Below, one piece after another: positions 23,674-31,751 of a DNA stretch of 64,000 nucleotides. Source of the DNA: an uncultured Bacteroides sp. (lineage in GTDB: Bacteria; Bacteroidota; Bacteroidia; Bacteroidales; Bacteroidaceae); assembly GCA_949300425.1 (NCBI GenBank), contig CASGED010000073.1, positions 1 through 64,000 on the forward strand. The letters run 5' to 3'. The position numbers were made by a program, and so were the translations under genes. Under the pieces are notes generated by a model that was not told where the DNA came from, did no database searches, and was given only the letters and a program-made list of their open reading frames with translations. How positions within the stretch are numbered: the first letter of the stretch is position 1; every line of letters starts with the position of its first letter.

Positions 23674-23935
23674 TACCCGCTACTTTTTGGTGAACACAAT
23701 AGTATATATAGAGAATTAAAAAGTAGCGGGTATGTAAGGAATATTAATTTATAATATACTGATTATTAAATAAATAGAAAGACACGCTTCGCAGTCCGAG
23801 AGTGATAAGGGGAAATGATAAAATCAGTCTTTTCTTCATCACTTTTTGGAGGGCGAAGTCCCTCCTTCTTAAGAAAACAATAATCATAGTGATGGGAGCA
23901 TGTACATTCAAATACCGTGGCATCCTCATTCAAAT
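23674..23935. repeat. right copy of the long inverted repeat
   Basis: Begins four bases after the helicase stop. Strong similarity to the complement of 14425-14620 runs to 23868; weaker similarity (ACATTCA then TGGCATCCTCAT) runs to 23935. It carries the same internal pair, ACCCGCTACTTTTT (23675-23688) with AAAAAGTAGCGGGT (23718-23731), a perfect 14-base match, and the hairpin GAGGGCGAAGTCCCTC (23849-23864). There is no gene between 23671 and 23963. Confidence 0.85.
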
Positions 23936-23963
23936 ACTAATAAACCAAAAAATTATAATTCTG

Positions 23964-24998
23964 ATGATAAAGAAAACAATCAGTTATTACAAGAATTCAG
24001 AAGACTCAAGCAGCCGAATCTATCTGAACTTCGACTATATCCTTGAACAGATCCAGACAGGGCATGACTTACAAACGGGACTTGACCTGATAGGGCAAAC
24101 GGAAACAGTACGCCGACAAACCACCGAGGCAGATTATAAACAGGAGAAGAACAAACTCCCCATGATAGCAGCCTCTGGCATACTCGGATACAGAAACGAT
24201 GACCCACGAAACCTGCGGGAATATTCCAACCTCTTCATCTTGGACTTCGATAAATTTCCTGACCATCAAGCAGTGGAAGCGTTCAAGCAGAGGCTCATCC
24301 AATATGCCAACCAACTTCACATCTACGCCCTATGGATTTCCCCCAGCAACAAGGGGATAAAAGTGGCGATGCTCCATGACAACCGGAATCCGGAGTGTCA
24401 TTATAACCTCTTTTGGCAGATAAAGTTAAGATTATTTCCTAATACCGAAGAGTTTGACAAGAAATGTTACAACTTCAGCCGTACGTGTTTCCTGTGTTAT
24501 GACCCGGAAGTGTGGGTTAATCCCGACAAAGATAACCTGGAGCCTTATCATTTCGAGTATGACCTCAGCATTCCCTTGTTGCCACCCAAGAACTATAACA
24601 ACGGTGGTTCCAGCAAATCGTTCACCCATACGGAAGAGGAACTGAAACAGAACAGCATCTTCCAGATACTATGGAAAGACAAGACCTTGATAAACTATGC
24701 GAACAATGGTTGGAGAAAGAAGTACCCCGATTCGTATGAGGACGGTCACAGACATCTTTCCATCCTTTCCCGGGCCAAATGGTTATGCCTCTACGGAGTG
24801 CTCTATGAGAATGCTTTGGAGTATCTGCAAGCCACTTTCGGACGGCATGGCATTTCACCCGAAGATATAGAAGGAATGACCGTCAACAATTACAACGCCA
24901 ACCGTTCCTTGTTCGGAAGTGAGCGGGCCAAGCTCTACCAACGGAAAGAGGAAGGGAAGAAGTATCGTGTGAAGCAACTGTTTGGTGAAAGGAAGTAA
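23964..24998 (+). CDS. VirE-N/BT4734 family primase-like protein
   Basis: 344 residues from ATG 23964 (the longer frame would read through the repeat). The order LGYRNDDPRNLREYSNLFILDFDKF, YALWISPSNKGIKVAML, and HYNLFWQIKLRLF fits the BT4734/BF3469 VirE-N domain, related to archaeo-eukaryotic primases; the D-x-D-type LDFDKF and the S-x-x-x-x-G-x-K motif are present. C-terminal 100 residues are a helical extension. Many Bacteroidales elements carry it next to a helicase. It probably starts element DNA synthesis. Confidence 0.75.
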   Translation: MIKKTISYYKNSEDSSSRIYLNFDYILEQIQTGHDLQTGLDLIGQTETVRRQTTEADYKQEKNKLPMIAASGILGYRNDDPRNLREYSNLFILDFDKFPDHQAVEAFKQRLIQYANQLHIYALWISPSNKGIKVAMLHDNRNPECHYNLFWQIKLRLFPNTEEFDKKCYNFSRTCFLCYDPEVWVNPDKDNLEPYHFEYDLSIPLLPPKNYNNGGSSKSFTHTEEELKQNSIFQILWKDKTLINYANNGWRKKYPDSYEDGHRHLSILSRAKWLCLYGVLYENALEYLQATFGRHGISPEDIEGMTVNNYNANRSLFGSERAKLYQRKEEGKKYRVKQLFGERK

Positions 24999-25001
24999 AA
25001 A

Positions 25002-25040
25002 ATCCCCGGGGAAGCATGAATTTCCCCGGGGACTTTCTTT
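25002..25040 (+). terminator. terminator after the primase-like gene
   Basis: TCCCCGGGGAA and TTTCCCCGGGGA form a strong stem around a short loop, followed by CTTTCTTTTC. Confidence 0.8.
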
Positions 25041-25047
25041 TCACGAC

Positions 25048-25085
25048 GAGCCTCCTCGACCCTGTTAAGGAGCCTCCTCGGCCTT
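25048..25085. repeat. GAGCCTCCTC repeats, first cluster
   Basis: GAGCCTCCTC occurs at 25048 and 25070, separated by GACCCTGTTAAG. The same words return at 28641-28672. Each unit has a small dyad (GGAGCCTCC). The cluster lies between two convergent genes, where short palindromic elements often gather. Confidence 0.6.
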
Positions 25086-25137
25086 GCCTTTAAGCCGGAT
25101 TGGCATCGCCTCCGAAACATTTTGTCAACACCTTTTT

Positions 25138-25887
25138 TTAAGGTTTTTTCCGTGGAACAGGATAAGCCCAATATTCCACTCCATCCAACAGATGACCGTT
25201 GGCTTTGGTGCTGCGCTTCACTCCGTCTGCTCCCCAAGTCCCCCACTGCTTGAAGAAGAAAGCGATACCCGAAGCATCGCATTGATCCTTGACGTTCAGC
25301 GCCCAGGATTTCTCCATCCTGCGTGCTCTGTTACCCGACTCACCACCCACGATGACCCAGTCGATACCGTTCAAATCCAGTGTTCCCAAGTCTTCCAACA
25401 GCGGCTCGATACTGAGAAATCTGACAGGCGCATCCACGTTCCGAAGAAGGTCTATCCGATTCTTCACTGATTGGCATTCCACCGTAGTTCCTACCCAAGC
25501 GTTATCGGGTACGGGACGGGTGGAGAAATACTCGGCCATTCTTTCAGTACGCTTGGTAAGAATCTGAAACGTGTGTTGGGGACACTTTTCGATAACGTCC
25601 ATCACCTTGTCAATAAGGCTAAAAGGAATATCGTAGTGAAACAAGTCTCCCATGCTCACAACGAACACCATCTGGGGTTTCTTCCAAGTGAATGGTTCGT
25701 TCAGGCATTGCGGATGAATGGTCGGGGTGAAGCCATTCTGATACTTGGCTTGTCCCATCGCACACAGCCTTTTGGCCATTGTTTTAGCGTAGCAATCCCT
25801 ACAACCGGGACTGATCTGCTCACACCCAGTGACCGGATTCCAAGTAGCCCCTCCTCCGGTCCAAGCAATCTTAGTTTTATCACTCAT
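25138..25887 (-). CDS. DUF5131 protein (phage Gp37/Gp68 family)
   Basis: 249 residues from ATG 25887. The N-terminus has the family signature ATWNPVTGCEQISPGCRDCYA with a C-x6-C-x2-C cluster; then FVVSMGDLFHYDIPF, TKRTERMAEY, WVGTTVECQ, RFLSIEPLLEDLG, DWVIVGGESG, MEKSWALNVKDQC and FFFKQWG. This is the Gp37/Gp68 family of phages and elements, resembling radical-SAM barrels though the Cys spacing is not the usual C-x3-C-x2-C. Function unknown. It is convergent to the primase-like gene. Confidence 0.87.
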   Translation of the reverse strand: MSDKTKIAWTGGGATWNPVTGCEQISPGCRDCYAKTMAKRLCAMGQAKYQNGFTPTIHPQCLNEPFTWKKPQMVFVVSMGDLFHYDIPFSLIDKVMDVIEKCPQHTFQILTKRTERMAEYFSTRPVPDNAWVGTTVECQSVKNRIDLLRNVDAPVRFLSIEPLLEDLGTLDLNGIDWVIVGGESGNRARRMEKSWALNVKDQCDASGIAFFFKQWGTWGADGVKRSTKANGHLLDGVEYWAYPVPRKKP

Positions 25888-25932
25888 AGGCAATAAAAGT
25901 TTTTAAGTTAAACATATGGTTTATTTATCACA

Positions 25933-26706
25933 TCAACGGACCCCGGGATGATTGGGGTTCATCTCTATCGTCCGTCGTTCCAAGTCACGCTTTTTCTGTT
26001 GCAGGTAGTCCTGATATTCGGGACTGTCCTCTTCCACCCACTCGAGGTTTTCTTCACTGTAGTTCAGGTAATCCCCATCCTTGTGTAAGACTTTCGGATT
26101 CCTCAGCTTCGATTTGTCGCCGTCTACAAACTCGGCCAAATCCATCAGTTCATCCATCGGAATATGCTTCACGTCTCCTCTTCCATATTTATTTATGAAA
26201 TGGTAGCAGATATAAGGTTCTGAGATAGGAACCGCCCCTCTGTCTGTATCACGATCTCCAACTTCTTTCACTACGGTTATCGGATGCTTGGCTCTTGAGT
26301 CTTGATATACAGTTCCATCGAACTTTACCCAGATACCCTTTATCGCTTCACGCATATCATCAGTCGGTGAAAACCTCGCTACTTCCTTCCATTCCAGGTT
26401 GGAGGCGGCACAGTTCCCCTTGTTCCCGTCCTTGTGAATAAGGATATGCTTCTTTCCATCCTGCGGTTCGGGTTTCCAACAGTCGGCTACGAGTATATCC
26501 AAAGCAATCTCACCATGCGATTTAGTGTTCAGATATTTTAAACCATCCGATCTTTGATGAATCATTAAAGGTCCGTTCTTGCTCGGATCGTTGTATTCTC
26601 GATAGACGTAGGTTCCCGATTCGTTCGTCCATGCGTTGTAGTGATGGGAGTATTTCATCCACCAAGAGTTGATGTACTTGTCAGGTTTTGGTGTATATTT
26701 TACCAT
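25933..26706 (-). CDS. protein with two HNH-like motifs
   Basis: 257 residues. Two copies of an HNH-type half-motif: ILIHKDGNKGNCAASNLEW (about 99-117) and VLHKDGDYLNYSEENLEWV (about 207-225). The form LHKDGN...N...NL(x)W is that of phage HNH endonucleases and AP2/NUMOD-linked homing enzymes. The duplication suggests tandem domains. It may cut DNA or only bind it. It lies between the DUF5131 gene and another hypothetical on the minus strand, with a hairpin between genes at 26727-26760. Confidence 0.65.
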   Translation of the reverse strand: MVKYTPKPDKYINSWWMKYSHHYNAWTNESGTYVYREYNDPSKNGPLMIHQRSDGLKYLNTKSHGEIALDILVADCWKPEPQDGKKHILIHKDGNKGNCAASNLEWKEVARFSPTDDMREAIKGIWVKFDGTVYQDSRAKHPITVVKEVGDRDTDRGAVPISEPYICYHFINKYGRGDVKHIPMDELMDLAEFVDGDKSKLRNPKVLHKDGDYLNYSEENLEWVEEDSPEYQDYLQQKKRDLERRTIEMNPNHPGVR

Positions 26707-26773
26707 TGTTGTTTAAGTCTTTTAGTGAGAGCCACAGCCATACCTTGCGAGCATAGCCGTGACTCTCGGAAGG

Positions 26774-27433
26774 TTAAATAATTGCTCTTAACTTCCGCCA
26801 TGCCAGTTTTTCCACGTCTATGATGACCAAGGTATCAAGGTTCTCTGCAATGCAACAAAGGTTGAATTGCGGACAAGCCTCATGCAGCTTCTTGTTTACG
26901 AAGTCAATCGCATCGTGTGGAGCAGCATATTTATCCGGAGCCAGCAACTCCTGATAAGCGTAAGGCTTGGAGACTTTCGGAAACGGATTGCTTTCAATGA
27001 TTCCGATAGCCATTCCTATGAAGGATTTTGGGGGATTCCATGATCCCATCTGTGCTAAGATCTTGAAGCGGGAGATTATGAGAGCCTCCACTTTCTGAGT
27101 TCCGTCCATAAAAGCTTCCTTGATGAGTGGAAAATTATGTCTGATTACCTCATGCAAGAAATACTCTTGGTTCGGAGCCAACTTCAATTTTCTAATTTCC
27201 GCCATTAAGTTTGGATCAATGGCTATGTTTTGGAAGCAAAGTTCTGGTTGCATGGCACCATAACTTTGGGCCAATCTCCAGAAGTAACCATCATTATTGG
27301 TCTGTGCGCTACTGTTACTGTCAGTCGTAGCACTATACTGAGGCGTAAAGCCGAGGTTCGTTCTCTCATCCGCTGCGTAAGCGGTTGCCTGCTCCGATTG
27401 CTCGGTCACAGGACTTAGTTTTTTATTTTTCAT
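26774..27433 (-). CDS. hypothetical protein with disordered N-terminus
   Basis: 219 residues. The first 50 are Ser/Thr/Gln/Asn-rich and probably disordered; the rest is helical (LKLAPNQEYFLHEVIRHNF, then DAIDFVNKKLHEACPQFNL) with a final strand LVIIDVEKLAWRKLR. I recognise no family. It is upstream of the HNH-like gene and may start that transcript; a -7 box (TATCTTTG, complement of 27538-27545) lies about 105 bases upstream. Confidence 0.6.
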   Translation of the reverse strand: MKNKKLSPVTEQSEQATAYAADERTNLGFTPQYSATTDSNSSAQTNNDGYFWRLAQSYGAMQPELCFQNIAIDPNLMAEIRKLKLAPNQEYFLHEVIRHNFPLIKEAFMDGTQKVEALIISRFKILAQMGSWNPPKSFIGMAIGIIESNPFPKVSKPYAYQELLAPDKYAAPHDAIDFVNKKLHEACPQFNLCCIAENLDTLVIIDVEKLAWRKLRAII

Positions 27434-27643
27434 TATTGTTCTTTATTCTAGCACTTTCAATGCCTATGTCCAGTAAGTCAAAGAGCGTATGCCTTTCTTG
27501 AAAGACGGTGCAAATATCTGTATTATTTTTAAAGCGGCAAAGATATAACAACTTGAATGTCAATATAATACAACATCTATACAACAAAAATCCCATACAG
27601 GTCTGTCCGATGCGGCGCAAGTAGGGAAAAAGAGTGTTGAGTA

Positions 27644-27675
27644 TTTGACTTTTTGGAGGCTTTGCCGTATCTTTG
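27644..27675 (+). promoter_or_regulatory. promoter of the 27698 gene
   Basis: TTTG (27644-27647), 20 bases, TATCTTTG (27668-27675). This matches the Bacteroides consensus in both boxes and spacing. The start codon is 23 bases further on. It shares the 264-base divergent region 27434-27697 with the promoter of the minus-strand gene. Confidence 0.82.
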
Positions 27676-27697
27676 CACTTGTATTTTAAACGCGATT

Positions 27698-28603
27698 ATG
27701 AAAACGATAGCTATTTTGAAAGAATATACTCGGATTTTTGATGAGAGCAAAAATCTGCTTACTTCCGTCGTCAACCTACAAGATCCCGACCTGACAAGTT
27801 TGGATGTTCCGGAGCAAGGTGTAGATGATAGCCAAAGAGGAGTCCTATACAGGGAAATAGAGAAGATACAGTGGGCGGATTTGTTGGATGAGATGAACTA
27901 CAACGCCGAGCCATACACATTCAGTTCATATTGGGCGCATTATAAGAGGCAGTTCGATTTTCTGTTTAGCAAGTTTGATTGGAAGGATTTCAGAGATAAC
28001 AATTACGATCTCATGTATGAAGGAGAAGGAGATTCTATATTCAAATTCTATTTTTCCAAAGGTGATGCGGACAAGTATGGGGTGGTGTGCGCGTTCATCA
28101 GGTTGCTGGTACGTAAGGTGAGTGAATTGGAAAAGTTTTTCTGCGATAGTAAGAAATACCTGTGCGACTTTAATGCGAAATACGATACCTATGAAAATTT
28201 AAACATTAACACAAGTCGTGTCGAAGAGATATATGGCCGGTTATTGAAGGAAAAATTGTTGGATGAAGTGGATGATGGGAAGGAAATATTCGTCTATAGG
28301 CTGAAAGGAAAAGGGAAGGATAATCCTGGATTTATCCCTACCCCGCTCAAATGGAAGGGGAAAAACATCCTTCTGTACATGCTTTTGGACAAGTTGATCG
28401 GAGAGGCGGACGGGTGTAAATGGCAAAAAACATCCTGTTTCTTTGTAGGGAAGGACGAGAAGCCTTTTGATCCTCACACGATAAATATCCAGCTCCAAAA
28501 AAGAAAGAATGCTTTAAAAGAGGCAAAGAATAAAGAGCAGTATAAGAAAGAGGAGGAGCTGATCTCTTATATTTTGAACGGTAAAGCTCCTGACTGCGGT
28601 TAA
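27698..28603 (+). CDS. hypothetical protein, RteC-like size and layout
   Basis: 301 residues from ATG 27698. N-terminal helical part (KTIAILKEYTRIFDESKNLL), a middle segment rich in aromatic and acidic residues, and a basic C-terminal part with repeated Lys-Glu-rich helix (KRKNALKEAKNKEQYKKEEEL). Domain not recognised; regulators and plasmid initiation-type proteins of Bacteroides elements can look like this. Its last codons run into the short palindromic repeat cluster at 28605. Confidence 0.6.
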   Translation: MKTIAILKEYTRIFDESKNLLTSVVNLQDPDLTSLDVPEQGVDDSQRGVLYREIEKIQWADLLDEMNYNAEPYTFSSYWAHYKRQFDFLFSKFDWKDFRDNNYDLMYEGEGDSIFKFYFSKGDADKYGVVCAFIRLLVRKVSELEKFFCDSKKYLCDFNAKYDTYENLNINTSRVEEIYGRLLKEKLLDEVDDGKEIFVYRLKGKGKDNPGFIPTPLKWKGKNILLYMLLDKLIGEADGCKWQKTSCFFVGKDEKPFDPHTINIQLQKRKNALKEAKNKEQYKKEEELISYILNGKAPDCG

Positions 28604-28604
28604 G

Positions 28605-28680
28605 GAGTCCTCCACACCGAGGCTTCCCGATCTTGCTGAGGAGCCTCCTCAGTCCTGTTAAGGAGCCTCCTTCGCTTCGC
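28605..28680. repeat. GAGCCTCCTC repeats, second cluster
   Basis: Three related copies occur: GAGTCCTCC (about 28605), GAGCCTCCTC (28641) and GAGCCTCCTTC (28663). CTGAGGA with TCCTCAG and AAGGA with TCCTT form short hairpins. It shares CCTGTTAAGGAGCCTCC with the 25048 cluster and lies between convergent genes, just downstream of the integrase. Confidence 0.6.
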
Positions 28681-28711
28681 CTCCCAGGCTCTTTGTCTGA
28701 TAGCCAGACTT

Positions 28712-30514
28712 TCATCGGATAATCACACCATCCTCATTAGTTATCACCAGCAAGTCAGTTTCACGGCCTTTGTGTCCGGGATATTTGTGCGTACCATCGG
28801 CGTAAACGCAATCCACGCCTAGCTTTTGTAATATAGTGACTGTTATCCTGAGCAGATTTCGGGTGGAATCCAGCAGTAAGGTCATGCGAAGTATCTCCAC
28901 GAGCCTCTGTTTCAGTTTGTCGGGTTCTTCTTGGTAAAATTTTAGCAAGGTTGCCTTATATTTCTCCACCCTACTAACATCTTCTAGGAACTTCTTCACT
29001 TCCACAGTCTTTTCGAGTGAGGATATGTCTACCTTGTTATCAAGTAGCTTTCTCAAGTCAAGAAGATCTTTTTCCCTGAACAATACTTGCAGAAGGGTAT
29101 CAAGATCTTCAGAGAGTGCGTACTGATTGCTTTCATTCTCTTGGCCATCGCATAGTGCCACCACTTCTTGAGGTCGGTTCTTTGCAGCGTCTTTGTAGAT
29201 GTCTATATATTTATTGGTGGTTTGATCATAGTGCTCCACCATCTTGACAGTTTGTCCTGTGTATTTGCTAATCTGCTCGTAGTTCCATCCTCTTGCTACA
29301 AGCATAGATATAAAGGTTCTTCTACCTGTGTGAGTACTGATACACTCGTATCGGGGCCGTTTGGTTTCCCGGGGTTGGTTTTCGCCTTGATAGTGATAAG
29401 ATTGTAGTTCTTCTCCACAAATACCAGCTTCCTGGGCTATCCGCTTGATATTCTTGTTGATTACATCTTTGCTGATGGAAGGCAATTTACAGTGGTATTT
29501 ATCTACAAGTATCCTTTTTGCTATGTCGAAGACAATTCCTACTTCCACTCGTTTCTGCGGTGTTTTCTTGGGGGTGATGGTGATGTAGTATTTCCCGCCT
29601 ATCTCATCAGCCCGCTCATCCAAACGGAGAATGTCTGCTATTCGGTGTCCGAAAGTGCATTCCAGTAGAAAGATGTCACGGACTTCTTCATTCTCTTTAC
29701 TTTGAGGCTTATAATTGTAGAGTGCCATGACTTCATCGTCACGTAACGCAATATGGTTTGGGGCGGATTTATCCTTGAAATATCTCACTTGGAGTGCTGA
29801 GATTTCCTGCTCCATAAGGTATTGTTTACTTCTGGCGGCCAGTACGACTGCCGATTTTGCATATTTCAGGATCGAATTGAGGGTTGATATAGCGTATGGT
29901 TCACCATTATCATGTGTGTAGTTATTATAGATGTATTGACCGAAGTCGGTAAAGAATTCCGTAGTGAAATAGCTGAAGCTGTCTACTTTCTTGTGCTCAT
30001 CCTTCTGGAGATGAGTTAAATAGAACTCCAGCGCAGGAAGCCCTTTGTTGAGGTAATTGTCTATCGTGCCTTTTCCCAAGGTCGTATTGTTGTAAACAGC
30101 ATCGTGGACAACCTTGACGATGTTGTCTATTCTGTTGTCTTGTTCTTGTTTCTTTTGCCTTCTCATGGTTCGGTTGAACAATTGTGTTACTACTTCTTTA
30201 TCAAATGTTTCTATGCCGCAAAGGTACGATTTAAATACCACAAAGCACTCTTTTACTTCTTCTATTTTTTGGTTGGCTATCCGATTGTTTTCGTTGTCAA
30301 CGTCACTTAGGATAGGGCTGATGTAGGCTTTCTGTACGCTTTGGTTCCATTGACTTGGATATACTTTGACTTGCAGATTGAGTTTGTATATCCTATCTTC
30401 TATGCGCACAATGAAGATAAGCATACTGGGGCGTTTGCTCTTAGGCTCTTTCAGGTAGAATCTGCCGTTCAATTCTTGTGGGAAAAACTGCTGTATCATC
30501 AGTGTCGAAACCAT
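28712..30514 (-). CDS. tyrosine recombinase (integrase) of the element
   Basis: 600 residues. Catalytic residues: R291 (FGHRIADIL), K316/K317 (TPKKT), H395 and R398 (STHTGRRTF), Q421 in place of the usual His/Trp (YTGQT), and nucleophile Y429 (MVEHYDQ). The N-terminal arm-binding domain is about 20-110, the core-binding helices about 135-230. A C-terminal extension of about 150 residues beyond the active-site Tyr is not usual. It reads away from the right attachment site 150 bases off, the normal place for an int gene. It is almost certainly the enzyme that recombines the 49-bp repeats. Confidence 0.92.
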   Translation of the reverse strand: MVSTLMIQQFFPQELNGRFYLKEPKSKRPSMLIFIVRIEDRIYKLNLQVKVYPSQWNQSVQKAYISPILSDVDNENNRIANQKIEEVKECFVVFKSYLCGIETFDKEVVTQLFNRTMRRQKKQEQDNRIDNIVKVVHDAVYNNTTLGKGTIDNYLNKGLPALEFYLTHLQKDEHKKVDSFSYFTTEFFTDFGQYIYNNYTHDNGEPYAISTLNSILKYAKSAVVLAARSKQYLMEQEISALQVRYFKDKSAPNHIALRDDEVMALYNYKPQSKENEEVRDIFLLECTFGHRIADILRLDERADEIGGKYYITITPKKTPQKRVEVGIVFDIAKRILVDKYHCKLPSISKDVINKNIKRIAQEAGICGEELQSYHYQGENQPRETKRPRYECISTHTGRRTFISMLVARGWNYEQISKYTGQTVKMVEHYDQTTNKYIDIYKDAAKNRPQEVVALCDGQENESNQYALSEDLDTLLQVLFREKDLLDLRKLLDNKVDISSLEKTVEVKKFLEDVSRVEKYKATLLKFYQEEPDKLKQRLVEILRMTLLLDSTRNLLRITVTILQKLGVDCVYADGTHKYPGHKGRETDLLVITNEDGVIIR

Positions 30515-30543
30515 CCTTGATTTTCAGCGGTTTAATGAAAATG

Positions 30544-30575
30544 TGGGGAACAAATTCGGGTAACAAAATCGGGTA
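30544..30575. promoter_or_regulatory. possible right arm-type integrase sites
   Basis: Three near-tandem units: GGGGAACAAATT, CGGGTAACAAAAT and CGGGTAATC. They resemble the two units at 2612-2634, and lie about 90 bases inside the right attachment repeat. Also within the integrase promoter region, so a regulatory role is possible. Confidence 0.45.
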
Positions 30576-30667
30576 ATCTAATCTCAAAAAACAGTGTCGT
30601 AGGTGCACCCCACTGATGTTGCCCTAAAAAAGAAAACCGCTAACTAAATGATAGTCAGCGGTTGAAG

Positions 30668-30716
30668 TGTGGAGCATAGCGGACTCGAACCGCTCACCTC
30701 GACACTGCCAGTGTCG
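30668..30716 (-). repeat. right attachment site
   Basis: 49 bases identical to 2528-2576, and forming the 3' part of the intact tRNA-Ala. Recombination between the two copies would remove 28,140 bases and restore one tRNA. Confidence 0.93.
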
Positions 30717-30743
30717 CGCTCTAGCCAGATGAGCTAATACCCC
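30670..30743 (-). tRNA. tRNA-Ala (anticodon GGC)
   Basis: 74 bases on the minus strand. Acceptor stem GGGGTAT with ATGCTCC (two G-T pairs), D arm GCTC/GAGC, anticodon stem CGACA/TGTCG with loop CTGGCAG (anticodon GGC), T arm AGCGG/CCGCT with loop TTCGAGT, discriminator A, no encoded CCA. Used as the integration site. A -7 box TATCTTTG (complement of 30783-30790) lies 40 bases upstream. Confidence 0.96.
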
Positions 30744-30845
30744 AAAAGTAAACGTTTGCACGTTTTTCTGATTTTGACGGTGCAAAGATAATGGATATTT
30801 CTGAAATAATTGCTATGTTTGCAAGAAAAAATAAAGAAAATCTTT

Positions 30846-31151
30846 ATGCTGATTTATAATACGACTTATCATGTGGAGGATGGGCAGGAAAAGTATTTCT
30901 TGATTTGGATGCAGGAATACTATCTGCCGGAAGTGGAAAAGTACGGAGTTTTACATGCACCTCGCATCGCACGGATACTGAGTCATCGGGAGGAAGGTGG
31001 TGAGTGTTATTCCGTTCAGTTTGAGGTGGAAAACTCAGCAGTATTGCATCGTTGGCATTGTGAACAGGGCGTGAAATTGAACGAGGAAATGTTGAAGATA
31101 TTTAAGGATAAAGTGGTGGGCTTTCCTACCTTGATGGAGGTTGTGGTGTGA
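30846..31151 (+). CDS. DUF4286 family protein
   Basis: 101 residues from ATG 30846, with a -7-like TATGTTTG at 30814-30821. Typical opening [12 protein letters not shown], then [17 protein letters not shown] and [14 protein letters not shown]. The family is a small ferredoxin-like fold of unknown function, widespread in Bacteroidetes next to ruvC. Its TGA overlaps the GTG start of ruvC, so they form an operon. Confidence 0.8.
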   Translation: MLIYNTTYHVEDGQEKYFLIWMQEYYLPEVEKYGVLHAPRIARILSHREEGGECYSVQFEVENSAVLHRWHCEQGVKLNEEMLKIFKDKVVGFPTLMEVVV

Positions 31152-31720
31152 TAGTGCCGGTGAAGGAGAAAATAATTATGGGAATAGACCCGGGCACCAA
31201 CATCATGGGTTATGGGGTGCTGCGTGTGGCGGGCGCTCGTCCGGAATTGGTGGCCATGGGGATTATAGACTTGCGCAAGGTGGATGACCCTTATCTGAAG
31301 CTGAAACGTATTCAGGAGCGGGTATTGGGCATCATTGAGAGCTATTTGCCGGATGAGATGGCCATTGAAGCGCCTTTCTTTGGTAAGAATGTGCAGTCGA
31401 TGTTGAAGTTGGGGAGGGCACAAGGCGTGGCCATAGCGGTAGCCTTGAGCCGGGATATTCCCATTACCGAGTATGCTCCGTTGAAAATCAAGATGGCCAT
31501 TACGGGCAACGGGCAGGCTTCGAAAGAGCAGGTGGCAGACATGTTGCAACGGATGCTACACTTTAATAAGGCTGAAATGCCGACATTTATGGACGCTACT
31601 GATGCGCTGGGGGCGGCTTATTGTCATTTCCTACAGATGGGGCGTCCGGTGGTTGACAAGGCTTATCACGGTTGGAAAGACTTTGTGGCTAAAAACCGGG
31701 ATAAGGTAAGAGGAATTTAG
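31148..31720 (+). CDS. ruvC: RuvC Holliday-junction resolvase
   Basis: 190 residues from GTG 31148; an ATG at 31178 with AGGAG upstream is a shorter option that leaves the catalytic core intact. Motifs: [15 protein letters not shown] (catalytic Asp), [10 protein letters not shown] (Glu), and [13 protein letters not shown] near the end (two Asp). RuvC cuts Holliday junctions with RuvAB during recombination and repair. Confidence 0.95.
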   Translation: MIVPVKEKIIMGIDPGTNIMGYGVLRVAGARPELVAMGIIDLRKVDDPYLKLKRIQERVLGIIESYLPDEMAIEAPFFGKNVQSMLKLGRAQGVAIAVALSRDIPITEYAPLKIKMAITGNGQASKEQVADMLQRMLHFNKAEMPTFMDATDALGAAYCHFLQMGRPVVDKAYHGWKDFVAKNRDKVRGI

Positions 31721-31751
31721 GAGTAGATAATATATATAATATGGTGTGACT

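Larger units (their letters stand above)
2528..30716. mobile_element. 28.1 kb integrative element in tRNA-Ala
   Basis: The element is bounded by identical 49-bp direct repeats (2528-2576 and 30668-30716). The repeat is the 3' half of tRNA-Ala(GGC) plus two flanking bases. The intact tRNA and a tyrosine recombinase are at the right end; the displaced tRNA end is at the left. Cargo includes toxin-antitoxin modules, Red-like recombination genes, a helicase, a primase-like protein, a serine recombinase and many hypotheticals. I find no relaxase, type IV secretion, capsid, tail or terminase gene, so it is neither a complete conjugative element nor a complete phage. A phage satellite, a mobilizable island or a decayed element remain possible. 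Confidence 0.9.

Noticed and set aside
2528-30716. Interpretation as a conjugative transposon or intact prophage
   Set aside because: No relaxase, Tra, capsid, terminase, portal or tail protein could be recognised among the frames.
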